A stretch of 12,947 nt of DNA from Pelagophyceae sp. CCMP2097. Taxonomy: Eukaryota > Sar > Pelagophyceae. Each line of letters begins with the position of its first letter. The stretch's first letter is position 1. Position numbers and translations under genes: made by a program. Of the stretch, positions 6,803 through 12,947 are shown piece by piece. The DNA lies in assembly GCA_026770575.1 (NCBI GenBank), contig MU657232.1, positions 109,543-122,489 on the forward strand, given 5' to 3'. The notes beneath the pieces are model-generated. The model had not been told where the DNA came from and searched no databases. It saw only the letters and a list, made by a program, of their open reading frames with translations.

Positions 6803-7931
6803 CCTTATGAGGTAGAGCTCCCCACTCTGTTTTCTTTAGTAAGAGAGCCCCGGCAGCATGAAAGAGCCCAGTTTTCACATTTTGCACGGGAGGCGCGTCG
6901 TCGTCTTTCTCAAATTCTACGCCAGCCATCGCCCCGAGGGTGCTTTGTCTAAACGTGAAGCTGCTCTCACCGCTCTTAAGACCTGTGGCCAAGGCCGCGC
7001 ACTCCTGGGCAGAATAACCTCGATCCAAAATAGAACAAATAGTAGCTTGCATAAGAGCGGGCATACTCCGGGTCGGGTCACTCGTACTCGCTTTATACGA
7101 CAAGGTGCCGTCGGCCATGCGGCTCCTCTTCTCACGCTTAGTGGCGCACCCAACAGCTTTTGGTGCATATTGCACTAGCCCGATAACATCAATAACGGGC
7201 TTCTTGTCCGTATTCGAGCGATGGAAGAGCTGCTCCAAGGGATCCGTCGAGTTTATACGGGGGTCATATTTGGGACCAGGATAGAAGTGCCACTGGAAAA
7301 GGTCGTTGCATGGCACAGCGAAGAAGTGATGGCCGAGAGAAACATCCGTGTCAGAATCGGATCGAACAACGGGCTTTTCTTCAAAACGACAGTATTGCGC
7401 CTCCTTCACCTTATCAACGCGAAGACATCCACTATCGCACAGCGTGTGCCTCCTCACTTTTACCGAAACTTCGTTGTAGTCTGTATGAATCCGCTCTAAA
7501 AGTGCCAGGTCCGGAACAAAATCTAAAGGTGGGACATCGGCCGCAGAGACGGGCAACCCGGGCGGAAAGAAGCAGTGCGGAGGATTCTTGTCGCAGGGGT
7601 GCACGTCCGATTCGACGCGAGTCGGACGCCGAGCGACAGTATCCCACAAGGTTTTCGTTGAATCGATGTGGGTAGAATACCAAAGCGCGCACTCGGAGGC
7701 AATAACAGATTCTCGGGCTTTAGCCGCCATGATTGCCGCAAGGTCCTCGCTCGACAATGTGGGGTGGTTCGAATCATCGGAATTTACAGAAGCGCCATCA
7801 CAATCATCGGGCGGGGATGCGCGCTCATCCTTTACTTCGTCCAAAATACGACGAAGGCACGAGAGATTCGGTGCTTCAGACCGCTCGCCAACGTCGAGCC
7901 AACGGAAACTGTGTGCGTGAATCGAATTACG
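6789..7931 (-). pseudogene. Helitron Rep nuclease, HUH motif and C-terminal half
   Basis: Directly after the TAG at 7932-7934 the frame gives RNSIHAHSFRWLD, the two-histidine metal-binding motif (His-Ala-His at 7911-7919) of rolling-circle Rep, where Helitrons usually read RGS.H.H..LW. A variable acidic insert follows (DEVKDERASPPDDCDGASVN). Then HTDYNEVSVKVRRHTLCDSG and CRFEEKP match the conserved Cys/His region (R-H-x-x-C, C-R-F). IGLVQYAPKAV stands where the catalytic tyrosines lie (family form Y..KY..K): only the second Tyr is clear, the first position being Gly, so activity is doubtful. RGYSAQECAALATGLKSG matches the SAQE segment after it. The frame ends at 6789 by frameshift. Confidence 0.85.
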
Positions 7932-8372
7932 CTACTGATGCTCGTACCTCGCCCACCACTCGCAGGGCTTCAAATTGTACATCTTGGGTTGGATAGTCTC
8001 GCGAAATATCTTCTGCTTTTCGTGGAAGAACCAAACCGCAATGCGAGGACACTCGGCGAGATTTGCGCAACGACGTTTATACGCTGCGCCTGCAGTAATA
8101 CCTTGTAAAAATGGGTCACGCGAATCGCCGAGCCCGGCCCAATTAACGATGAGTTTGTGGAGGACGGGGCAGTGAGTATCGGCAAAGCTCTGCGTGTCGA
8201 AAAAGGCCGCGGGGCGAAGCTGTTCGAACGCGCATTCGAGTTTCACTTTCCTCTGGTGCCAAAACTGCGGGGAATTAGGAATTTTGCCAGTCCAGCGTGA
8301 TATATCTTTCTCCAATTCGGCCTTTTACTTGGGCGACAACAAGTCAGTGTCCTCGGTGAAATTTAGGCCATC
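7932..8372 (-). pseudogene. Helitron Rep nuclease, N-terminal half
   Basis: The segment FWHQRKVKLECAFEQLRPAA and FFDTQSFADTHCPVLHKLIV correspond to the 'GPPTFFxTxSxADxxWPxL' block of the Helitron_like_N domain. IAVWFFHEKQKIFRETI and CEWWARYEHQ correspond to the block that leads into the HUH motif. The frame carries TAA at 8325-8327 near its start and TAG at 7932-7934 just five codons before the first HUH histidine. It is in the same reading frame as the segments before (8373-9719) and after (6789-7931), so only nonsense changes, not indels, separate them. Confidence 0.85.
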
Positions 8373-9059
8373 TTACTTCGCCGACTTCTTTGCAAATGCC
8401 AGGCCGACGCCGAGGGCTTTTGCGCGCATAACAACATTTGCAGCATGGCCTCGAAAGATATGATCCAGGGCCGTGACCATGCTCGACTTACTCGCAATCC
8501 ACTTAAGCCACAAGTCGAAGCCAATGGGCTTCAACCTCTTAGTATTCGGGTCACCCATGCCATAAGGGAATATGTGCGGGTGACAGAAAGCGAAAATCTC
8601 TTCCTTTTCGCTCACGATATTACCTCCCTTGCCTATTTCAAAATCATCATCCTTGACGACGGGAAAGAGACCCTTCAGCTCGGACGTACGATTCAAACCG
8701 ACCGCCTCCGTCGGGCGAAATCCACCAGGAATGTGCGAGTGGCCCAGCTTCATGATATCCTTGTTCGTCTTCAAAGACTTTAATTCACGGCACAGCACCG
8801 CAGCTAAATGCGTAACCTCTCGTTGCATTTTCAACTCCAACGCTTTGTTTATTTCGACCGCGGGATCGTCGACGTCGACTTCCATGTCATGCGCGGACGC
8901 AATGCCCCTTTGAACGAGGAACTCAGCGAGCCGAGTTAGGGGCATCGAGTCGACAACGGCCCCGCCCTGCGCATGGCCGGTTATCAAGGCAACGAGATCG
9001 GGGATTTGAACCGCAACATCGAAATCCTTGTCGAGATTTAGTAAGGCCGCAGAGGCCAA
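8373..9059 (-). pseudogene. Helitron protein, region before the Rep domain
   Basis: Same frame as the segment upstream, separated only by TGA 9081-9083, and ending at TAA 8373-8375. Conserved Helitron features are a SELKGLFPVVKDDDFEIG...IVSEKEEIFAFCHPHIFPYG segment. The family has 'lf..aFP.LFP.G.Gd' here, and GMGDPNTKRLKPIGFDLWLK follows. The part before it (PLTRLAEFLVQRG and ALELKMQREVTHLAAVL) is helical and has no clear match. There is no reason to place a start at 9059, since coding similarity runs through from upstream. Confidence 0.75.
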
Positions 9060-9080
9060 GGGCCCTTTGCTATCCTGAAG

Positions 9081-9719
9081 TCAGGTGCGGAGGACGTGGG
9101 ATGTCACGCATAACTTCATGAGGTCGTCTTCCTCGTAAATATCTTCAATGAAGACGGGCAGACCAGGAGGCAGAGCGCCGTCTACGGCGTCGGACATGTC
9201 TTCAACCGGAGCGCCGTTATAACGGAATTTGTGACTGTCGGTCTTAAAGAACTCGCACAAAAACTGGCAAGAATCGCGCACATACACCTTGCGGGCTTTG
9301 ACGTCGCCAGAGACTTCTACGTCGTATCCTTCCCGCTTGATTATCTTCATGCCACAGTCGCCCCACGAGCGCGGAAGCTCTTCCACCAGGCGTCCGACAC
9401 TTGCCGTCGAATGACCGCGATAACCGAACTGACCACCATGAAACCGGTAGACACTCAAGCAGGGGATCGCGAGACGAAGCACGGCAACCTCAATAGGACA
9501 CAGGCTGCGAAAAAGCAACGTAGCCCTGGCAATGGAATTCAGGCGCGACGCCGTCTGGTTTGACAATTCCCCAGCAGGAGAGTCATACGGCATGAGCAGC
9601 AGCTTGTTCGCAGACGAAAACATGGTGACTGAGCCTGGATTCTGCATCTCGACGCCGCAGCTGACGCAATGCTGTGGAGATTCTGAATGCATTTCAAGAC
9701 AGGGTGGCGTTGGCGGCAT
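9081..9719 (-). pseudogene. Helitron protein, Cys ribbon and GGQFGYRGH segment
   Basis: The reading starts with CVSCGVEMQNPGSVTMFSSAN, the second half of a four-cysteine ribbon whose first half (HCLQC) lies in the previous frame. It continues with CPIEVAVLRLAIPCLSVYRF and HGGQFGYRGHSTASVGRLVE then ELPRSW. In many Helitron and related proteins this reads 'LT.vEe.Li.....vmsvyrl.ggq..y.Ghvi.fpqd...l...LPr', a conserved domain of unknown function (I believe the one called DUF6570). The tail RKVYVRDSCQFLCEFFKTDS fits the helix that follows it. The frame ends in TGA 9081-9083 with coding similarity continuing beyond. Confidence 0.78.
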
Positions 9720-10079
9720 TGGAGGCAGTGCTTGACCTCGATGCGCATGAGCTGAGCGTGCGCGGCGTGCAAGGTCTCCAGTTGATCGACCTTAGTGTCC
9801 ACATAAGAGTCTTCGGGGTTGCCCGAATTCCAAGGCACTTTACCAAATGGGGTATCGTGTATGAAGGCGGCGAGAGGATCCGTAGCGCATTGTTGGGCAA
9901 TGACCGCGCGCCTCTGCTGCTGCTGCAGCACCCACGCAGCCTCTGAAATGGTTTGAGACTCTAGGAACTTGGTGGCGCTCGCATCACGGTCTGCCTGCAG
10001 CTTTGTCCTCTGGGCTTCGCGGAGCGCCGCCTTATTCTTTCTCTCGCGGTTCAGGTACGCCCTTTCTTCATCTTGGCTC

Positions 10080-10420
10080 ATGGAATCCCTTTGCTTTTTC
10101 CGATCAGCGCCACGCTCTGCAGATTTGCGTTTTACGGAGTCAGCTTCATCGTCTTTGGACATCGGGTCACGGTGTTTCGAACGTCTCGCGCCACGCTCTG
10201 CAAATTCGCCCTTTAAAAAGGCAGCATTTTCGTCTTCGGTCATCGCGTCAAGCTCCTTCTCACAATCCACGCTACGCCCTGCAGCTTTCCCCTTTAAAAA
10301 GGCAGCTTTTTCGTCTTCGGTCATCGCGCCAAGCACCTTCTCTCTATTCGCCGCTTTCGCACTCGCACTCGCAGCAACCCTGCCGCTCTCTTTCTTCCGT
10401 AGCTCAAGCAGCTCTTCTGG
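10080..10420. repeat. Coding tandem repeat, about 81-84 bp per unit
   Basis: Plus-strand landmarks recur: CGCCACGCTCTGCA at about 10,107 and 10,190, the related ACGCTACGCCCTGCAG near 10,269, and TTCGTCTTCGGTCATCGCG at about 10,230 and 10,311 (81 bp apart). On the minus strand each unit encodes one M-(T/S)-x-(D/E)-(D/E)-E block of the Helitron N-terminal region. Units keep the reading frame, so expansion occurred while the region was coding or by in-frame slippage. Confidence 0.75.
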
Positions 10421-10612
10421 GTTCATCGATCCCAGGATATTACGCCGCCTGTTCCTGGCAAGCATCTCTCTCCTTGCACTCGCATCCACATCGCCGCCGA
10501 TGGGCGTAGGACTCAGCGCATTGTCAGCCGCTTTTCGCCTTTTTTTCTTTGCAGGGGTTTTCGTCTTTGGGAGGGGTATCGAGCGGGTGCCTCCTACCAA
10601 TGGCGGATACGC

Positions 10613-10760
10613 AGGCGTGGACGACATGAACGCAGCCAGAAACAATGCGTGCGCACCTAGGGACGCGGGCGAGAGCAACGGGGTAGATGACATGGACGCA
10701 GCCAGGAAAAATGCGTGCGCACCTAGGGTCGTGGGCGAAAGCAACGGGGGCGACGCATGC
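10613..10760. repeat. 66-bp tandem duplication, with partial third unit
   Basis: The block containing GACGACATGAACGCAGCCAG and AATGCGTGCGCACCTAGGG at 10,618-10,664 is repeated 66 bp later with small changes (GATGACATGGACGCAGCCAG). A short third part begins GGGGCGACGCATGCGG. On the minus strand it encodes the duplicated LGAHA(F/L)FLAA(S/F)MSSTP block. Confidence 0.75.
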
Positions 10761-10811
10761 GGAAACGCGAGGATGGACAGAAGAGCCACACGCATCCACA
10801 CCAAAACATCG

Positions 10812-11290
10812 CGCGCCTGGTCGGCCGGAGCGCTCTGCTGTGACGGCGCATGAGCGCGCGGCGGCTGCGGCGCGTGCGGGAACACAAGCGCGGAGAGGAG
10901 AGCAACGCGAATCCAAGCCTGGTCGACCGGCGCGGGAAACCTATGCTTCTTGAACGCAGAATTCCTCCGAGCACATGCGCGCCACTCGCACATCAACTTT
11001 GCCGCTGGCGCAACAACCACAACGGGTTCACAATCACTGGGGCCATTCAGGCATGCCACTCGGGCGTCGTCCCAAACGGGTTCACTGGAGCCAATCCGGC
11101 CAGCCACTCGGGCGCCCACAACGGGGTTTGAACCATGCAGGCTCGCCACTCGGGCACCCACAACGGGGTTTGTCACTCGGACGCCCACAACGGGGTTTGC
11201 CACTCGGGCGCCATTCAGGCTTGCCACTCGGGCGCCCACAAAGGGGTTTGTCACTCGGACGACAACAACAGGGTTTGCCACTGCTGGTTT
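10812..11290 (-). repeat. Minisatellite (27-bp unit) and adjoining repeat, copy 2
   Basis: Plus-strand units read CCACTCGGGCGCCCACAACG plus GGGTTTG, with ATTCAGGC interruptions. Read on the minus strand, the block and its 3' flank (GTTTCCCGC... GGCTTGGATTCGCGT... CACGCGCCGCAGCCGCC... CGTCACAGCAGAGCGC) match 3976-4434 on the plus strand. It occupies the 5' part of the large relic in the same relative position as copy 1 occupies in the nested insertion. Confidence 0.8.
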
Positions 11291-11319
11291 TGGGCCCTTG
11301 TTGACCGTGGCGGCGGCCC

Positions 11320-11600
11320 ATGGAGCCTCTTGGCGCTGCCGGCGGCTACGCGCGGTCGTGCGGGGCGTCGCGCGTCCGCGCGGACTTGGCGAGCAATGCG
11401 GCGTCGATGCGGCAGGTGTCGGCGGCGGCGCGAGCCGTCGCTCGCGCCGCCGTCGCTCGCGTTGCCGCCGTCCGCGTTGCCGCCGTCCGCGTTGCCGCCG
11501 TCCGCGCCGAGACGCGCGTCGTCCGCGCCGAGACGCGCGCCGCCGCTCGAGTCGCCGCTCATGTCGTCGCCGACCGCGTTGCCGCCGGTCAAGTGGCGCG
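11320..11600. repeat. GC-rich low-complexity block with short tandem repeats
   Basis: Very GC-rich. GCCGTCCGCGTT is repeated three times near 11,465-11,505 and GTCCGCGCCGAGACGCGCGTC-type units twice after it (split here as GTCCGCGCCGAGACGCGC). All three frames are open on one strand or the other as a result: plus reads Arg/Val/Ala repeats, minus reads GGNADGGNADGGNAS and RLGADDARLGAD. The minus reading is less biased in composition, but neither can be called a gene. Confidence 0.6.
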
Positions 11601-11630
11601 CTTCGGCTTCAGATTCGCGCGCGGCTTGAT

Positions 11631-11771
11631 AGACCGCAAATACCGCAGTTTGTCGGAGCGGCCATCCCCGTAACGCCGTCGACCCACGATTATACGAATA
11701 TCGCAAATGAAGTATTGCGGTATGTCCGTTAGGAGACCGTAAGGCCGCAGACCGCAATCCTTATACCGCAA
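11631..11771. repeat. ACCGCAA-type inverted repeats
   Basis: TTGCGGTAT (11,715-11,723) is matched by ATACCGCAA (11,763-11,771) in inverted orientation around about 39 bases that contain further CCGCA copies. ACCGCAAATACCGCA lies just before (about 11,632-11,647). The sequence changes from GC-rich to AT-rich here, so this may mark an element end, perhaps the missing 5' end of the relic or a small palindromic element. No match to the other termini is visible. Confidence 0.4.
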
Positions 11772-12232
11772 AAGAAACGTATATTCAGGCTCTTACTATC
11801 AATTCGGCTTATGTTGGTTCCGAAATTTTTGGGCTAGAGGGCCCCATGTACAATTACTTATATACCACAGAATAGAACAACATACAATCTATCGACGTTT
11901 GATCAACGCCGATTGCAAACATGGTGCACTATTAATAATCTGTTGTTACGATGCCCATCACAGTTGAAAGCTTTAGATTTTGGGTTCGATCCTTACTTGA
12001 GTACCATTATTATAGTAAGATCAGCGACCCAAGGCACTCTGTGATGGAGTCATCACTTCTTCACAATCAGTGGTTCGGGTTCGACTCGGCCTATGATTTT
12101 TTTTTCGGCTGTCTCAATTGTTCAAAAATATAAAATAAAGTAAGTGGGACTTTTTCAAATCCAGATCAGTTTCAATTTTTTTTTGCATCCTTCAAACATT
12201 CAGCACGAACATTTATATTTTCACTTTCAATA
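11772..12232. other. AT-rich intergenic stretch, no gene seen
   Basis: No frame here shows protein-like composition. Two GGTTCGA sequences (about 11,985 and 12,088) and a run of nine T (about 12,099) are present, but the arms needed for tRNA folding are absent. A 23-bp perfect repeat, containing TTTTCACTTTCAATATTTG, begins at 12,214 and is copied at 12,247, leading into R1. Confidence 0.5.
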
Positions 12233-12479
12233 TTTGCATGAATTTCTATATTTTCACTTTCAATATTTGAACATTCCAAAAGTCTGGCGAGACACATGGA
12301 GAACGAGACTCTGCTCGCGCTCCAAGACGCGCACGCTGCGATCGTGGAAACGGAATCCGCGGCCGCCGCAGACGCGCACGATGCCTTTATCAGCGCCGGT
12401 GTCGACGTCGAGGGCGTCGACGTCGAGGGCGAGCAAGCGCTCTTTGAGTACGAGGACGACCCCAGGCAAGAGGCGGAGT
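12233..12479 (+). repeat. R1 repeat, right copy
   Basis: Plus-strand counterpart of 501-732. It starts TTTGCATGAATTTC, includes GTCTGGCGAGACACATGG, and ends GAGGCGGAGT. It differs by scattered substitutions and by a 15-bp tandem duplication GTCGACGTCGAGGGC at 12,401-12,430. The coding part keeps its frame in spite of the duplication. Confidence 0.85.
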
Positions 12480-12601
12480 GGGGCGGCTACGAGGATTGGT
12501 TCATTAGGAGTTGCAGTAAGAACACGACCGCAGCATGCGGCAACAGATGGATGAGAACGACCTTCGCCGCAAGCGCGCTATCTAACTATATATTCGGCTA
12601 A
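12296..12601 (+). pseudogene. ORF starting in R1, right copy, with an unrelated tail
   Basis: This is a 101-codon frame from the ATG shared with the left ORF. Residues 1-61 are the acidic Ala-rich R1 module (ESAAAADAHDAFISAGVDVE, with VDVEG doubled). From residue 62 on (WGGYEDWFIRSCSKNTTAAC...) there is no similarity to the left ORF or to Helitron proteins, and it reaches a stop at the edge of the R2 repeat. I see no domain. It could be a truncated gene, or a leader module joined to arbitrary sequence. The duplicated, frame-preserving change in the module is the only sign of coding constraint. Confidence 0.4.
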
Positions 12602-12681
12602 TGTACCATCCCGCTTATGACTTCCATTTTTTAGCGATTCGGAACTGCACCGCCCTCCTCGGGAGCGAAGCGACGGGGGGG
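12584..12681 (+). repeat. R2 repeat, right copy
   Basis: Plus-strand counterpart of 1118-1214, with ACTATATATTC, CATCCCGCTTATGACTTCC, GCGATTCGGAACTGCACCGC and GGGAGCGAAGCGA in the same order. A run of seven G follows where the left copy has a run of eight or more G on that strand. The order R1 then R2 here differs from the left side (R2 then R1 when read in the same direction), so the two pairs were not duplicated as one block. Confidence 0.8.
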
Positions 12682-12947
12682 AGCTTACGCGACGCGTGTC
12701 GTGGACGAGCAGGGCGCGGACGAGCAGAGTCAAACAAGGAGCCACAGAGACCGAACGGTTTCCAAGGGCAAAGGACGCCGCGCTCCGAGTAAGCGCACCT
12801 AGGCGTGGCGTGGAGACGACGAGCACGGTCCTATAGACGGCTCGTGCCGCCATGCCGGGCGCCCGCTCGTCTCGCCGCTCCTTGGAGTCGGACCTCCCAC
12901 TGAGCCCGGGCCTGCAGCGCGGCTGGGCCCCGGGCCCAGCCCTGGGC
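12682..12947. other. GC-rich window end, no gene assigned, terminal palindrome
   Basis: The frames overlapping this stretch have no recognisable motif. A palindrome with ten-base arms, GGCTGGGCCC and GGGCCCAGCC, around one central base lies at 12,921-12,941. The sequence may continue as a gene outside the window, which I cannot judge. Confidence 0.4.

Larger units (their letters stand above)
9539..11281 (-). pseudogene. Helitron protein N-terminal region, with repeat-derived extension
   Basis: This is a 580-codon open frame, but only the part from about 10,560 down to about 9,690 looks like transposon protein. That part has KKRRKAADNALSPTP, then four or five imperfect repeats of about 27 residues of the type MTEDEKAAFLKGKAAGR (81-84 bp in DNA, about 10,080-10,420), a Lys/Arg/Gln-rich coiled-coil-like stretch (RERKNKAALREAQRTKLQ, QQQQRRAVIAQQ), SYVDTKVDQLETLHAAHAQL and KHCLQCRQRHPVL. 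The reading moves to the 9719 frame near 9690. The upstream 240 codons are ANPVVGARV minisatellite translation and duplicated hydrophobic blocks (MRVALLSILAFPHASPP; LGAHALFLAAFMSSTP), probably element repeats that happen to stay open. The real start is unknown; Met in the repeats is possible. Confidence 0.6.
1245..11300 (-). mobile_element. Helitron-like rolling-circle transposon relic, with a nested insertion
   Basis: A single minus-strand succession of Helitron protein segments runs from about 10.5 kb to 3.1 kb: Cys ribbon, pre-Rep region, HUH Rep, linker and PIF1 helicase, in the order known for Helitron transposases. Two more open frames follow before a terminal hairpin sequence at 1245-1285. 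That sequence is matched at 39 of 43 positions by the end of the insertion nested in the helicase (4837-4879), so 1245 is taken as the 3' end. The 5' end is not resolved; the minisatellite at 11040-11290 is probably internal to the element, because the nested copy carries it too. At least seven in-frame stops and several frameshifts make it non-autonomous today. Helitrons normally move by rolling-circle replication with HUH nuclease and helicase in one protein. Confidence is high for the family and low for the exact limits. Confidence 0.8.

Noticed and set aside
7588..8108. Plus-strand frames over the Rep gene
   Set aside because: The minus strand carries the HUH motif and conserved Helitron blocks in one frame.
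9969..10853. 294-codon plus-strand Ser/Ala/Phe-rich open frame
   Set aside because: It is the shadow of the minus-strand Helitron N-terminal repeat region; the minus reading has charged, helix-compatible repeats and joins the Cys ribbon.
11040..11290. Possible CRISPR-like array (regular 27-bp units)
   Set aside because: Units are adjacent without unique spacers, vary freely and have an unrelated ATTCAGGC interruption; this is a minisatellite.
11320..11757. Long open frames on both strands over the GC-rich block
   Set aside because: Open because of short repeats in stop-poor GC-rich sequence; neither strand shows a domain. The minus reading (GGNADGGNAD) was the better of the two but unsupported.
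12020..12108. tRNA-like sequence with GGTTCGACTCGG followed by a T run
   Set aside because: The bases around the T loop do not pair and no D or anticodon arm is visible; only the box B-like string and the T run are present.

Overview
The window looks like a transposon-rich stretch of a nuclear eukaryotic genome. It holds no operons, no ribosome binding sites and no intact housekeeping gene, but it does hold decayed Helitron (rolling-circle transposon) protein genes, a nested insertion, minisatellites and diverged inverted duplications. Helitron families with a Rep-PIF1 protein occur in plants, oomycetes, algae, fungi and animals. I cannot place the host with confidence. The moderate to high GC and the recurrent Ser-Glu-Arg type coding repeats would suit a protist such as an alga or stramenopile, but that is a guess.

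The dominant feature is one large Helitron-like relic on the minus strand, with its 5' end near or beyond 11.3 kb and its 3' end near 1245. Read in the minus direction it carries: a 27-bp-unit minisatellite and Ala/Pro-rich repeats (11.29-10.55 kb); a charged N-terminal part with about 27-residue repeats (10.55-9.7 kb); a CxxC...CxxC ribbon and the segment with the SVYRFHGGQFGYRGH motif (9.72-9.08 kb); the pre-Rep region (9.06-8.37 kb); the HUH Rep domain (8.32-6.79 kb, His-Ala-His at 7911-7919); a linker (6.8-6.0 kb); and a PIF1-family helicase (6.0-3.1 kb). The reading frame is recognisable throughout but carries at least seven in-frame stops and about eight frameshifts, so it is a pseudogene as assembled.

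The helicase is split by a roughly 1.17-kb insertion (3709-4879). The insertion shares its terminal sequence with the 3' end of the large relic (43 bp, 39 identical) and shares the minisatellite plus flanking sequence with the relic's 5' part. It therefore looks like an internally deleted, non-autonomous member of the same family nested inside an autonomous copy.

Downstream of the helicase, on the same strand and before the 3' end, lie two further decayed reading frames. One (3091-2570) is lysine-rich with an RYEKYKSAKTIGEF tail. The other (about 2504-1539) is one frame broken by four stops, with a Ser-Ser-Cys-Gly motif followed about 140 codons later by Gly-Cys-His-Trp, the pattern of a papain-like cysteine peptidase. 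A Helitron that carries such a peptidase cassette is the most unusual hypothesis in the window.

The outer flanks hold two inverted duplications. R1 (501-732 minus and 12233-12479 plus) is a 5' leader plus about 56 codons of coding sequence, fused on the left to a fragment of a second, different Helitron Rep and on the right to unrelated sequence. R2 (1118-1214 minus and 12584-12681 plus) is a non-coding repeat of about 97 bp. A possible tRNA-derived sequence lies at 816-885 (minus). The last 250 bases are GC-rich and unidentified.
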